In this document: positions 10,555 to 19,544 of the stretch, piece after piece
Numbering within the stretch: the stretch's first letter is position 1
How the letters are laid out: each line of letters opens with the position of its first letter
NCBI GenBank assembly: GCA_009993605.1
Contig: JAACTB010000009.1
Coordinates: forward strand, 212,883 to 276,882
Direction of reading: 5' to 3'
Length of the DNA stretch: 64,000 bases
Origin: Erythrobacter sp.
Lineage (GTDB): Bacteria > Pseudomonadota > Alphaproteobacteria > Sphingomonadales > Sphingomonadaceae
The notes under the pieces: generated by a model
Databases searched by the model: none
Seen by the model: only the letters and a program-made list of their open reading frames with translations
Told to the model about the DNA's origin: nothing
Program-made: the position numbers and the translations under genes

Positions 10555-11418
10555 TTAGCGACCCCGGAGCGCGTCGAGCAGCTCGTTCAGGCCGGGGCGC
10601 ACATGATGGCCGAGGCCGGAGCGCGCGGATTCCACCACCAGCGGCTGCGGATGGCCATAGAGCGAGGCGATGATGACCTGCTTCACCGCGTGGAAGATCT
10701 GCTCGTCATGTTCCAGGACCTGCTTCAACCGCCCCGCCAGCGGGCTGACGATCCCGTAGGCGAGCAGAACGCCGAGGAAGGTGCCGACCAGCGCCGAGCC
10801 GATCATGCCGCCGAGGATTTCGGGCGGCTGGTCGATCGAGCCCATGGTCTTCACCACGCCCAGCACGGCGGCGACGATACCCAACGCCGGCAGCGCGTCG
10901 GCGAGGTTTTGGAGCGCGTGCTGGGGCTCGTGCAATTCGTGGAAATGGGTCTTCATGGTGTTGTCCATGACCTCTTCCACGGCGTGCACTTCCAAAGTGC
11001 CCGAAGACACGACCAGCAGCGTCAAGGTATCGCAGATCAGTGCGACCAGCGGCTTGTTCGCCAGAAGGGCGGGATAAGCGCCGAAGATCGTCGACTTGTC
11101 GGGTTCGGTGACATGGCTTTCCAGTGCGACCGGGCCGTCGTTCTTGAGCAACTTCATCAGCTGGCTGGTCAGGGCGATGGCGTCGATATGGTCCTGCTTG
11201 GTGTGCTGGGGGCCCTTGAAGATCAGCTTGAAGGAGCGCCCGATGGCTTTCAAAGAATCCATCGAATTGCCCGCCACCAGCGCGCCGATCGCCGCGCCGC
11301 CGATGATGAGCATTTCGTGCGGAACGGCATGCATCACGGGGCCGAGGGCGCCGCCGGTCAAGGCGAACCCGCCAAACACCATCAAGAGCAGAATGACTAT
11401 TCCGGCTGCTGCAAACAC
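10555..11418 (-). CDS. motA: Flagellar stator protein MotA
   Basis: Stator A subunit of 287 residues with four hydrophobic segments. It has the MotA features GNSMDSLKAIGRSFK after TM2, and the charged cytoplasmic loop ending in a GMIGSALVGTFLGVLLAYG stretch. The GTG start at 11418 is supported by a G-rich stretch upstream. It pairs with motB to conduct protons and drive the rotor through FliG. A second, shorter MotA-like protein is encoded at 19545-20240. Confidence 0.95.
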   Translation of the reverse strand: MFAAAGIVILLLMVFGGFALTGGALGPVMHAVPHEMLIIGGAAIGALVAGNSMDSLKAIGRSFKLIFKGPQHTKQDHIDAIALTSQLMKLLKNDGPVALESHVTEPDKSTIFGAYPALLANKPLVALICDTLTLLVVSSGTLEVHAVEEVMDNTMKTHFHELHEPQHALQNLADALPALGIVAAVLGVVKTMGSIDQPPEILGGMIGSALVGTFLGVLLAYGIVSPLAGRLKQVLEHDEQIFHAVKQVIIASLYGHPQPLVVESARSGLGHHVRPGLNELLDALRGR

Positions 11419-11452
11419 GTCTGAGACCCCCTGATTGTCGTACGGACCGCGA

Positions 11453-12364
11453 TCAGCGGATCATGGAAAAGAGCGAAAGATTGGCGAGTTTGACGAAACT
11501 GGCCTGCGTGGCTTCGAGCACGGTCAGGGTTTCCTGAAGCCGCGTCATGGTGAGCGCGATATCCGCCCCGCCGACATCGCCCTTTTCGGACGCGACGCGT
11601 TCGGAATTCTTCTCGCGCCGCTCGTCCATCAGGTCGACCCAGTTCAGCCGCGAACCGATCACGGTCTGCGCGGTGGTGACCTTTTCGAGCCCCACGTCGA
11701 GCGAGTTGAGCGCGGCGGAACTGGCGTCCGAGGCAGCCGTGCCGCCGGCGGTCAGCGCCGCGGCCAGATTGCCGAGCACCTGGAACAGGTCAGTATCAGT
11801 ACCGCCATCTTGGAACGAGAAAACTTCGGGCCCTGTGAGCCCGGGCGTCACCGATTGACCCTCGCCGATTTCCAGCGGATCGACGGCTTTCGTTCCCGCA
11901 TACCGCACCACGCCAGCGTCCTCGATATACGCTGGGCCCGCCGCCTGCCCGCCCAGCAGCGAATGGCCGGCCGCATTGCGCCCGTTCGCCAGCAGCAGCA
12001 GGTTCTCCTTGAGGCTATCGATCTCAGTCCCGATCGCGGCGCGCTGCTCGTCGCTCAGCGTCTGGTTCGCGCCCTGGAGAGCGAGTTCGCGCACGCGGAT
12101 CACGATATCGGCGACCGAATTGAGCGCCTGGTCGGTCAATTGCAGGTCCGCCTGGGCGAGTTGCGAATTGCGATTGTCGACTTCGGCCAGGCGTTCGCCG
12201 CGCGCCAGTGTGCGCAGGCGAGCGGCGGCCACCGGATCGTCGGACGATCGTTCGAGCCGTTCGCCGCTGCCGATCATCTTCTGCAAGGATTCGGCGCGCG
12301 TGCGCAGCGTGCCGATCTGGCTCGAACTGCGTTCGTAAAAGGCCCCGGTGCTAAGATTGATCAT
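11453..12364 (-). CDS. flgL: Hook-filament junction protein FlgL (HAP3)
   Basis: Flagellin-like junction protein of 303 residues. The N-terminal heptad-rich segment (INLSTGAFYERSSSQIGTLR) and the C-terminal stretch ending VKLANLSLFSMIR are the D0 helices. The middle carries DDPVAAARL, typical of FlgL and flagellin. The start overlaps the flgK stop by four bases (ATGA). It links FlgK to the filament and is exported by the flagellar type III system. Confidence 0.93.
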   Translation of the reverse strand: MINLSTGAFYERSSSQIGTLRTRAESLQKMIGSGERLERSSDDPVAAARLRTLARGERLAEVDNRNSQLAQADLQLTDQALNSVADIVIRVRELALQGANQTLSDEQRAAIGTEIDSLKENLLLLANGRNAAGHSLLGGQAAGPAYIEDAGVVRYAGTKAVDPLEIGEGQSVTPGLTGPEVFSFQDGGTDTDLFQVLGNLAAALTAGGTAASDASSAALNSLDVGLEKVTTAQTVIGSRLNWVDLMDERREKNSERVASEKGDVGGADIALTMTRLQETLTVLEATQASFVKLANLSLFSMIR

Positions 12365-13698
12365 CGGCCGATTCCCAGCAGAGTGTCGAAGATGTCGCTG
12401 GCGGTCTGCATCGCGCGGCCCGAGGCCTGGAAGGCCTGCTGGAAGCGGATCAGATTGGCAGCCTCGGTGTCGAGATCGACGCCGGATTGCTGTTCCAATG
12501 AAATACGCGCGGTCGACGCGATGGTCTCCAGCGCATTCTGCGTGACGGTGCGGCCCGCGACCTTGCTCGACACGTCGAATAGCAGGCTGCTGACGCCCTG
12601 GATCGGATCGTCCGTCTTCAACGCCTGGCGCAATGCAGCGAGATTGCCGGGATCGCGGCTACCTGCGGGCGAACCAGCCGGCGCGGTGGCGAGGCCGTTT
12701 CCGGTCTGAAGCACGACCTTGAGCGTACCCGCCGTGGTGCCGGAAAACAGCGGTTGGCCCGGCGATCCGTCGAGTGCGACGCCATTCGCCTGCGCGGCGT
12801 TGAGCGTGGTCGCGAACGATTCGGCCAGCGTGTCGAGACGGCTGCGCGCAGTGGCGAGTTCGGTCAGAGCCAGATTGGCCCCGCCCAGACTGCCGCTGGT
12901 CGGCTTCATATCCTGACCGTCGATGTCGAAGGTAAGCGTTCCGTCACTGGCGACGGCCATTGTCAATGCCGAGCTCGTGCCGCCATTGACGAAGCTGCGC
13001 GCCGGATCGCCGAGCCAGACCGCCACGGTTCCGTCGGCAGCGAAGCTCGTAGTGACCGACGTCAGGCCCGACAGCTTTTCGAGCATCAGGTCGCGCTGGT
13101 CGAGCAACGAGGCGCGGTCGCTAGAACCCGGACCGGCGCGGTTCATGCGCAGATTGATCCGCGCCAGTTCCTGGCCGATGATATTGGCCTCTTTCACCTC
13201 GGCGTCGGCATCGAATTGAAGGCCGTCGCGCACGGCGTCGAACCCGTTGGCGGTGATGTTGAACTTGCTGGCCAGCGTTTCCGCCTCGCCCAGCACCGCC
13301 GCGCGGCGCGCGGGATCGACGGGATCGCCCGCCAATTGCTGCAACGACGCTTCGAATTCGACCATCGCATCGTAGACGCCCGACTGTTCGAGCGCGCTTT
13401 CGATGTTGCGCAGGCCCTTCAGCTCGACATTCGCGCGCGCCAAATCTCCTCCGGTGCGGCGGACCTCGCCCTGAAGAAACGGATCGGCATTGCGCCGGAT
13501 TTCGGCGATGCGCGCGCCCGATAGCGAAATGTCGCCGACCCGGCCCACTCCGCCCGCAGCGGAAACCTCCTCGAGGCGCAAGCTGCGGCGCGTATAGCCG
13601 TCGCTCGACGCGTTGGCGATGTTCTGCGCCGTCACGTCGAGCGCGCCGCGCGCCGCGCGGGCGCCGCTGACTGCAATGGAGAGGAGGTCTGATGCCAT
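12361..13698 (-). CDS. flgK: Hook-associated protein FlgK (HAP1)
   Basis: A 445-residue junction protein, at the short end for FlgK. N-terminal SIAVSGARAARGALDVTAQN and C-terminal EAANLIRFQQAFQASGRAMQ are the family's D0 signatures. NIANASSDGYTRR is the basal-body rod motif shared by axial proteins. The start overlaps the flgJ stop by one base (TGATG). It is probably a FlgN client. Confidence 0.94.
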   Translation of the reverse strand: MASDLLSIAVSGARAARGALDVTAQNIANASSDGYTRRSLRLEEVSAAGGVGRVGDISLSGARIAEIRRNADPFLQGEVRRTGGDLARANVELKGLRNIESALEQSGVYDAMVEFEASLQQLAGDPVDPARRAAVLGEAETLASKFNITANGFDAVRDGLQFDADAEVKEANIIGQELARINLRMNRAGPGSSDRASLLDQRDLMLEKLSGLTSVTTSFAADGTVAVWLGDPARSFVNGGTSSALTMAVASDGTLTFDIDGQDMKPTSGSLGGANLALTELATARSRLDTLAESFATTLNAAQANGVALDGSPGQPLFSGTTAGTLKVVLQTGNGLATAPAGSPAGSRDPGNLAALRQALKTDDPIQGVSSLLFDVSSKVAGRTVTQNALETIASTARISLEQQSGVDLDTEAANLIRFQQAFQASGRAMQTASDIFDTLLGIGR

Positions 13699-14003
13699 CA
13701 GTCGTTATCCTGGGGCAGGAAGCGGGAGAGCTGGCGCTCGATCGCTTCGGCGAAGCCAAGTTGTCCCGATTGCGAGACGATGTCGGCGAATTGCGAATCA
13801 CGCATTTCGGCAAAGGTCTTTTCGCCTTCACCGCCGAATAAATCGTTACCGCCGAAATCCGTGGCGCGGGCGCTGGACAGCATCTGGCGCAGCAGGATCG
13901 CCTCGAACGCCTGCGCGGCTTCCTTCAGGCCCTCCTCGGGAGGCTTGACCTGATCGATCGTCGAAAGCGGTTTAGCCGCCGGAGAAAGGCCGATCGGGCT
14001 CAT
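13698..14003 (-). CDS. flgJ: FlgJ-type rod-binding protein lacking the muramidase domain
   Basis: A 101-residue protein equal to the N-terminal rod-cap half of FlgJ. The motif FEAILLRQMLSSARATDFGGNDLFGG and the FAEMRDSQFAD stretch are characteristic. The glucosaminidase half found in enterobacterial FlgJ is absent. Peptidoglycan opening is therefore probably done by the separate SLT protein at 22040-22900. The start overlaps flgI by four bases. Confidence 0.9.
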   Translation of the reverse strand: MSPIGLSPAAKPLSTIDQVKPPEEGLKEAAQAFEAILLRQMLSSARATDFGGNDLFGGEGEKTFAEMRDSQFADIVSQSGQLGFAEAIERQLSRFLPQDND

Positions 14004-15109
14004 ATGATCACCAGTTCCGCGGTCAGCGACCCGGCCTGCTTCAACCCTTCGAGGATCGCGACCAGATCGGCGGGGCTGGCGCCCAGCGCGTTAAGGGCAT
14101 CGACCACTTCGGCGAGCGAGGCGCCCGGACCGATCCCGGTGACATAGCTGCCTTCCTGACGCGCGGTGATCGTCGTGTCGTCCTGGATCGCGGTCTGGCC
14201 GTTGCCGAAGGGCGCGGGCTGGACGATCTGCGGATTCTCGTCGATCCGCACCACCAGGCTGCCATGGCTGATCGCGGCAGGCGCAAGGCGCACCGCGCTC
14301 GAAATTACGATCGTGCCGGTGCGGCTGTTGATGACGACCTTGGCGGCGCGTTCGGCGGGCGAGACGTCGAGCATCTCGATATTCGCCATCAGCCCGGCGC
14401 GGGTGTCCGCTCCGGTCGGCATGGCGAGCGCCAGCGTCACGCCGTCCTCGATCCGCGCCATGCCGGGATAGGCGGCGTTGATCGCGTCGCGCACCCGCGT
14501 CATGGTCATGAAGTCGGCCTGGAACAGGTTCCAGCGCAGAACCTCGCTGAAGTCGAAATTGCTGGCGACGGCGGCTTCGACGGTGGCCCCGTCGGCGATG
14601 CGCCCCACGGTGGGCACGTTCACGGTCAGCTTGGAGCCGTCCTGGCCCGACACGCCCAGTCCGCCAACCGCGAGATTGCCCTGCGCCATGGCATAGACCT
14701 GCCCGTCCGCGCCGTAGAGCGGGGTCATGATCAGCGCCCCGCCGCGCAGGGACTTGGCCTTGCCCATGGTCGACACGGTCACGTCGATTCGCTGGCCGGG
14801 CTTGGCGAAGGCGGGCAGTTCGGCGGTGATGATAACGGCTGCCGCGTTCTTGAGCGCGGGATTGACGCCGGGCGGCAATTGCAGCCCCAACCGGCCCGAA
14901 ACGCCGCGCATGGCCTGCGTCAGATAGGCGAAATTGTCATCGCCCGACCCGTCGAGGCCGACCACGATGCCGTAACCGGTCAGCTGGTTCGAACGGACCG
15001 AGTGGAACTGGCCGAGGTCGCGCACGCGCTCCGCCATGGCGGGAACCGGCATCAGCGCGGCTATGGCGGCGAGGACGATGAGGAGCTTGCGGATCATGGG
15101 GAAATTCAT
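14000..15109 (-). CDS. flgI: Flagellar P-ring protein FlgI
   Basis: P-ring subunit of 369 residues assembled in the periplasm around the rod. It has a Sec signal peptide (IRKLLIVLAAIAALMPVPAMA), then the invariant RVRDLG and LTGYGIVVGLDGSGD. The C-terminal SLAEVVDALNALGASPADLVAIL is also typical. The open frame extends upstream to 15292, but that part overlaps flgH and is not signal-like. ATG 15109 has an AGGAG site about seven bases upstream. Confidence 0.95.
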   Translation of the reverse strand: MNFPMIRKLLIVLAAIAALMPVPAMAERVRDLGQFHSVRSNQLTGYGIVVGLDGSGDDNFAYLTQAMRGVSGRLGLQLPPGVNPALKNAAAVIITAELPAFAKPGQRIDVTVSTMGKAKSLRGGALIMTPLYGADGQVYAMAQGNLAVGGLGVSGQDGSKLTVNVPTVGRIADGATVEAAVASNFDFSEVLRWNLFQADFMTMTRVRDAINAAYPGMARIEDGVTLALAMPTGADTRAGLMANIEMLDVSPAERAAKVVINSRTGTIVISSAVRLAPAAISHGSLVVRIDENPQIVQPAPFGNGQTAIQDDTTITARQEGSYVTGIGPGASLAEVVDALNALGASPADLVAILEGLKQAGSLTAELVII

Positions 15110-15120
15110 CTCCGGGCTCC

Positions 15121-15789
15121 TCAGAACGGGGTCACGACGGAGAAGAAGCGCGACAGCCAGCCCGGACGGCCCGAACGCTGGACGGCGCCTGCGCCCGAAT
15201 AGGCGATGCGGGCATCGGCGACGCGGATCGAAGGGACGCGATTGTCCTGGTCGATATCGGCCAGGCGGACGATGCCGGACAATTGCACCCACTCCTCTCC
15301 CTGGCTCAGTTTCATCAGCTTTTCCCCGCGCACCAAGGCCGTTCCATTCGGACGGACCTCGGCGATGGTGACAGTCAGGTCGGCCCGGATCGAGCTGGCC
15401 TGCGATGCGTCCCCTGCCCCTTTGAACGACGCATTGGCGCCCGCATTAAGGTCGGCGGGGTCGATGGGCACGAAGGCGGGCAGGTCCAGGCTGGCGCTGC
15501 CGCTGCGCTGGGTGTTGCCGCTGGCCGATTTGCTGGTCTGGGTGCGTTCGACGAGGACCACGGTGATGAGATCGCCCACGCGCGAGGCGCGGTTGCCGTA
15601 ATAAAGCGGCGCGTAGCCGGTGCTGGCGTTGTAGATCGCCCCATCCCCCGACGCGACGTAGGAAGGCGGCGCGGGCGGCGGTGGCAGTGCTGCCTCGAAC
15701 CCGACCGGACGCGCATCGACACCCCCGCAGGCGGCACATAGGAGCGCCAGCGGCAAGGCGAGGACGGAGGCTTTGACAGGGGCGTTCAT
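15121..15789 (-). CDS. flgH: Flagellar L-ring lipoprotein FlgH
   Basis: Outer-membrane L-ring lipoprotein of 222 residues. The start MNAPVKAS begins a lipoprotein signal, with Cys21 (and Cys18) in the lipobox region. Family hallmarks are YNASTGYAPLYYGNRASRVGDLITV and VQLSGIVRLADIDQDNRV. The frame opens earlier (15882), but that portion lies inside flgG. It ends 11 bases before flgI. Confidence 0.94.
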   Translation of the reverse strand: MNAPVKASVLALPLALLCAACGGVDARPVGFEAALPPPPAPPSYVASGDGAIYNASTGYAPLYYGNRASRVGDLITVVLVERTQTSKSASGNTQRSGSASLDLPAFVPIDPADLNAGANASFKGAGDASQASSIRADLTVTIAEVRPNGTALVRGEKLMKLSQGEEWVQLSGIVRLADIDQDNRVPSIRVADARIAYSGAGAVQRSGRPGWLSRFFSVVTPF

Positions 15790-15800
15790 CGATCTGGTCC

Positions 15801-16589
15801 TCACAGGGTCTGGTTGGCGTTGCGCAGCATCTCGTCGACGGCGGAAACCATCTTGGAGCTGATCTCGTAGGCGCGCTGGCATTCGATCATCTCGACGAGT
15901 TCCTCGACGATGTTGACGTTCGATCCTTCGAGCATCCCCTGGCGGATATTGCCGCGCCCGGCTTCGCCGCCCGGGCCGAGTTCGGCAGCGCCGCTGGCTC
16001 CGGTCTCGACGAGGAAATTGTCGCCGATCGCCTGGAGGCCCGCCGGATTGGTGAAGCGCGCGATCTGGATCTGGCCGAGTTCCACCGGCGCACCCTCGCC
16101 CGCCAGCGTGGCGGAGACGATACCGTCGGGCGAAACCGAGATCGCGGTCGATCCTTCGGGCACGGTGATCGCGGGCTGGACGGCATAACCCTGCTGGGTG
16201 ACCAGCTGGCCTTCCGCCGACAGGGTGAAATCGCCCGCGCGGGTATAGGCGGTGCGCCCACCCGGCATCTCGATCTGGAAATACCCGTCGCCGTCCAGCG
16301 CCAGGTCGAAGGCGTTCGACGTGGTGCTGAGCGTGCCCTGCGTCATGATCTGGCTGGTCGACTGGACCGCGACGCCGGTGCCCAGATTGAGGCCGGTGGC
16401 ATAGGCCGTCTCGCCCGAGCTGCGCTGGCCCGCCACGCGCGCGTCCTGATAGGCGAGCGTGGCGAAATTCGCGCGGTCGCGCTTGAAGCCCGTGGTCCCG
16501 ACGTTCGCCAGATTGTTGGCGATGACCCGCATACGCGAATCCTGCGCTTCGAGGCCGGTGCGGGCGACTTGCAGTGCTGATGTGGGCAT
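15801..16589 (-). CDS. flgG: Distal rod protein FlgG
   Basis: A 262-residue rod protein, full length for FlgG. The N-terminal NNLANVGTTGFKRDRANF and the C-terminal GSNVNIVEELVEMIECQRAYE are textbook FlgG motifs. The start is an ATG preceded by a short A/T-rich gap after flgF. It forms the distal rod passing through the P and L rings. Confidence 0.96.
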   Translation of the reverse strand: MPTSALQVARTGLEAQDSRMRVIANNLANVGTTGFKRDRANFATLAYQDARVAGQRSSGETAYATGLNLGTGVAVQSTSQIMTQGTLSTTSNAFDLALDGDGYFQIEMPGGRTAYTRAGDFTLSAEGQLVTQQGYAVQPAITVPEGSTAISVSPDGIVSATLAGEGAPVELGQIQIARFTNPAGLQAIGDNFLVETGASGAAELGPGGEAGRGNIRQGMLEGSNVNIVEELVEMIECQRAYEISSKMVSAVDEMLRNANQTL

Positions 16590-16608
16590 TGTCTAATACC
16601 TTTTCGAA

Positions 16609-17349
16609 TTAACCGAGGCGCATCAGTTGCGCGCCGCTCTGGTCGAGATCCTTGGCGGTGGAGAGGAGCTTGCTGCGCATCGCGAACAGGCGCTGCGCGT
16701 CGATCATGTCGACCAGGACCTCGGTCGATTTGACGTTGGATTGTTCGAGCGCGCCGACCTGCACGGTCGCTTCCTGGTCGGTCGGCAGGACGCCGCCGCC
16801 TTCGACGCGGAACAGGCCGTCGAGACCCTTCGCGATCGGCGAGCCCTGCCAGGTGGCGAGCTTGATCCGGCCCACTTCGGCGGGCGGCGCATCGGGCGCG
16901 GCGAGGTTGGCGACGGTGATCGTCCCGTCGGGCGAAATCTGCGGATTGGCACCGGGCGGGATCGTGATCGGACCGGTATCGCCCATCACCGTGCGCCCGT
17001 CGCCATTGACGAGCAGGCCGGTGGCCGAAACCGAGAGGTCGCCGCGGCGGGTATAGGCTTCGGTGCCGTCCTCCGCCTGCACCGCCATCAACGCTTCGTT
17101 CGCGATCGCGATATCGAGCGACTTGCCGGTTTCGATGAACTCGCCCTGCGCCATGTCCGCACCGCGCACGGCGGCGGTCTGCATGGCGCGCGCTTCGTCG
17201 GGCATCCCCTTCAAGGTGACGGGCCGCTGGTCGAGCAGCTCCGCGCGGAAGCCGAGCGTGTTGGCATTCGCCATATTGCTGGCGACCACGCGCTGGCGAT
17301 CCATCGAGGCTTTCATGCCGGACAAGGCGGTGTAGATCAGGCGATCCAT
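16609..17349 (-). CDS. flgF: Proximal rod protein FlgF
   Basis: A 246-residue axial protein. MDRLIYTALSGMKASMDRQ and ASNMANANTLGFRAEL identify FlgF. The C-terminal ALEQSNVKSTEVLVDMIDAQR is the shared axial motif. It lies in the conserved order flgE-flgF-flgG. Rod proteins are exported without cleavage by the flagellar type III apparatus. Confidence 0.95.
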   Translation of the reverse strand: MDRLIYTALSGMKASMDRQRVVASNMANANTLGFRAELLDQRPVTLKGMPDEARAMQTAAVRGADMAQGEFIETGKSLDIAIANEALMAVQAEDGTEAYTRRGDLSVSATGLLVNGDGRTVMGDTGPITIPPGANPQISPDGTITVANLAAPDAPPAEVGRIKLATWQGSPIAKGLDGLFRVEGGGVLPTDQEATVQVGALEQSNVKSTEVLVDMIDAQRLFAMRSKLLSTAKDLDQSGAQLMRLG

Positions 17350-17398
17350 TGATAATCTCCGATTGCGGGAGCCCGGTCAGCCGGGCCCCCGCGAAGGA

Positions 17399-18211
17399 TC
17401 AGGTCCGCAGGTTGATAACGGTCTGCGAGATCTGGGTGGCGGTATCGATCGCCTTGGCGTTGGCCTGGAAGTTGCGCTGGGCGGTGATCAGCCCGACGAG
17501 TTCTTCCGCGATGTCGACGTTCGAACGCTCCAGCGCGCCCGAGGCGATCTTGCCGTAGGCACCCGATCCGGCGCTGCCATAGGAGGGAAGCCCGGACAGT
17601 CCGGTGCTTTCCCAATTGGCATCGCCGACTTTCTTCAAACCGTTCGGCGAAATGAACGAAGCAAGCGCGACCGCGCCGACCGGCTCGGTGGTGCCGTCGG
17701 CGTAGGAAGCCGAAACGACACCGCTCTTGTCGACGGTCACACCGACGAAGTCAGAACCGGCGGCGTTCTGCACGGGCAGATTGGCATCCTGCAGGGTGTT
17801 GCCGGTAACCGTCCCGTTGGCATCGACCGGAAGGAGCTGCAGGCGGTTGCCGCTGGAATCGACGATATTGCCGGTGCCGCTGATCGTGAACGATCCGGCG
17901 CGGGTGTATTGCGTCTGATCGTCGATGGGGGAGCGGGTGGTGAAGAAGCCGTCGCCGGTGATCGCGAGGTCGAGCGCGGAGCCGGTCTGTTCCACCGGGC
18001 CGAGCGAGAAGTTCTGCGTGATCGACTTCACGGACGCACCGATTCCCTGGATCATCTTGGGGTTGCTGAGCGCGGTGCCCGCGACGATTTCGGAAAATTC
18101 GGTGCGGCTGCGCTTGAAGCCGTAGGTTTCCGAGTTGGCGATATTGTGAGCGATGGTGCCGAGCGAGGTCTGCGCGTTCTTGAGACCGTTCAGCGAGGTG
18201 TAGAAGGACAT
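17399..18211 (-). CDS. flgE: Unusually short flagellar hook protein FlgE
   Basis: Hook subunit of only 270 residues, against roughly 400 or more in enterobacteria. The start MSFYTSLNGLKNAQTSLGTIA with HNIANSETYGFKRSRTEF and the end SNVDIAEELVGLITAQRNFQ are intact, so this is not a truncated gene. What is missing is the variable surface-domain region in the middle. The size approaches that of the rod protein FlgG. Position after flgD supports the identity. Confidence 0.9.
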   Translation of the reverse strand: MSFYTSLNGLKNAQTSLGTIAHNIANSETYGFKRSRTEFSEIVAGTALSNPKMIQGIGASVKSITQNFSLGPVEQTGSALDLAITGDGFFTTRSPIDDQTQYTRAGSFTISGTGNIVDSSGNRLQLLPVDANGTVTGNTLQDANLPVQNAAGSDFVGVTVDKSGVVSASYADGTTEPVGAVALASFISPNGLKKVGDANWESTGLSGLPSYGSAGSGAYGKIASGALERSNVDIAEELVGLITAQRNFQANAKAIDTATQISQTVINLRT

Positions 18212-18260
18212 GGACGATACTCCTTTGAAATAGGGTGCGGCCCGCGGGCCGGAAACAGGG

Positions 18261-18566
18261 TCAGGCGGCGGTCTGTGCGGATTTCGTGGTGTCGATCAGC
18301 TGGTCGAGCTTCTTGGCGATCATCTCGAGCTGGGCATTGGTCTCGGCCGATCCGGCGAGCGCTGAGAACTGGGCCATCTGCGCCAGCATGTCCTTGTTAT
18401 CGACCGGTTCGAAGGGGTCCTGCTGCTGCATCTGCACGGTCAGCAGCTTGAGGAAATCACCTTGGCCGAGCGAATCCATGCCGCGGCCCTGGGTCTGGCC
18501 CAGGACGCCGGTATTGGCGCTGGACGCCGCGTTCGAGACCGCGGGGTTGTTCAAGATGGCGACCAT
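18261..18566 (-). CDS. flgD: Hook-cap protein FlgD reduced to the N-terminal domain
   Basis: A 101-residue FlgD, less than half the usual length. The conserved core [35 protein letters not shown] is present. The C-terminal Ig/tudor-like region that forms the cap plate in FlgD of other bacteria is absent. Only 49 bases separate its stop from flgE, so no frameshifted remainder exists. The start overlaps the flgC stop by one base (TAATG). Confidence 0.9.
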   Translation of the reverse strand: MVAILNNPAVSNAASSANTGVLGQTQGRGMDSLGQGDFLKLLTVQMQQQDPFEPVDNKDMLAQMAQFSALAGSAETNAQLEMIAKKLDQLIDTTKSAQTAA

Positions 18567-18970
18567 TATTTCATCCTCATCGTTTCAAGCATCAGCTGCT
18601 TGGCGGTCGAGAGGGCCTCGACCATGTTGGAATACTGGCGCGAGGCTTCGAGCATCTCGACCATCTCGGCGTTCTCATCGACCGGGGCTTCCCAGACATC
18701 GCCGTTCTCGTCGGCGAGCGGGTGTCCGGGATCGTGGCGGCGGATCGGCGCGACATCCTCGCGCACCACGCCGCCGACGCGGACCGAGGACATCCCCGTC
18801 GCATTGTTCAGTTCCTCGGCGAAGACCGTGCGCATCGGGCGATAGGCTTCCGCTTCGCTGCCCGCGACCGAACCGGCATTGGCGAGATTGGACGCCGCGG
18901 TGTTCATCCGCACGAGCTGTGCGGACATGGCGCGATGGCCCATGTCGAAGAAGGAGGTGGGACCGGGCAT
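18566..18970 (-). CDS. flgC: Proximal rod protein FlgC
   Basis: A 134-residue rod protein. The N-terminal [17 protein letters not shown] and the C-terminal [21 protein letters not shown] match FlgC, as does its place after flgB. It overlaps flgD by one base. Length is normal for the family. Confidence 0.94.
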   Translation of the reverse strand: MPGPTSFFDMGHRAMSAQLVRMNTAASNLANAGSVAGSEAEAYRPMRTVFAEELNNATGMSSVRVGGVVREDVAPIRRHDPGHPLADENGDVWEAPVDENAEMVEMLEASRQYSNMVEALSTAKQLMLETMRMK

Positions 18971-18973
18971 CTC

Positions 18974-19321
18974 TTATTCTCCCCTGATCGCGCGGGTCAC
19001 GGTTTCGACCCGTCCGCGCAGGAAGTTGAGCGTGGCGGTGTAGGCGACGGCGTTTTCCGCGAAGGCGGTCTGCTCGGTCGCCATTTCGACGGTGTTGCCG
19101 TCGAGGCTCGCCATGGTGGGGATGCGATACTTGACCGCGCCTTCGCTGGCCCGCTCGGCTTCGACGCCGCCGAGCCGCGCCTGAAGCGCGCTGCCGAAAT
19201 CGACGTCGCGCGCCTTGTAGCCGGGCGTCGCTGCGTTCGCGATGTTGGAGCCGAGCACGCTCATGCGCTGCGACCGGATTTCCAGGGCGGCGCCGTGGAT
19301 ACCGAACAGTCCTTCGCTCAT
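18974..19321 (-). CDS. flgB: Proximal rod protein FlgB
   Basis: A 115-residue rod protein, first gene of the leftward flgB-L/motAB operon. MSVLGSNIANAATPGYKARDVDF is the family signature. The open frame continues to 19720, but ATG 19321 has an excellent GGGAGG site and gives the normal FlgB length. The sigma-54 promoter at 19381-19395 lies just upstream. Confidence 0.94.
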   Translation of the reverse strand: MSEGLFGIHGAALEIRSQRMSVLGSNIANAATPGYKARDVDFGSALQARLGGVEAERASEGAVKYRIPTMASLDGNTVEMATEQTAFAENAVAYTATLNFLRGRVETVTRAIRGE

Positions 19322-19380
19322 TTGTGCCTCCCGATACTGCCCGGACGATCCAGGCGCGATTGATTGCGCGAGAGGGGTAA

Positions 19381-19395
19381 GCAACAGGCGTGCCA
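19381..19395 (-). promoter_or_regulatory. Sigma-54 promoter of the flgB operon
   Basis: Read on the minus strand the sequence is TGGCACGCCTGTTGC, a perfect match to the -24/-12 consensus TGGCAC-N5-TTGC. It lies about 60 bases before the flgB start. It fits activation by the FlbD-like sigma-54 activator encoded at 40645-41931. Confidence 0.88.
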
Positions 19396-19418
19396 AAACC
19401 GCCAAGACCCTCCCCAGG

Positions 19419-19465
19419 CGGCAAGCCGGCAGGCGGAACGGCAAGGGTTTGCCGGAAGGCGGCAA
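19419..19465. promoter_or_regulatory. Cluster of four CGGCAA half-sites upstream of the flgB promoter
   Basis: CGGCAA occurs at 19419, 19439 and 19460, and its reverse complement TTGCCG at 19449. The 19439-19454 pair forms the palindrome CGGCAA-GGGT-TTGCCG. The cluster lies 25-70 bases beyond the -24 element, where enhancer-binding activators normally bind. I infer that it is the binding site of the FlbD-like activator, analogous to Caulobacter ftr elements. Confidence 0.55.
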
Positions 19466-19544
19466 ATGTCGGCCACGGGGTAAATCGCCGCTTTCCGGGG
19501 CCGTTCTTCCGCTCGAGAATTCACGCGACGGGAGTTCGCCCGAC

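Noticed and set aside
15110..15292. Upstream extension of FlgI
   Set aside because: It overlaps FlgH coding sequence and lacks a signal peptide. ATG 15109 has a good ribosome site.
18212..18260. Possible frameshifted C-terminus of FlgD
   Set aside because: Only 49 bases lie between the flgD stop and the flgE start, too short for the missing domain. FlgD simply ends early.
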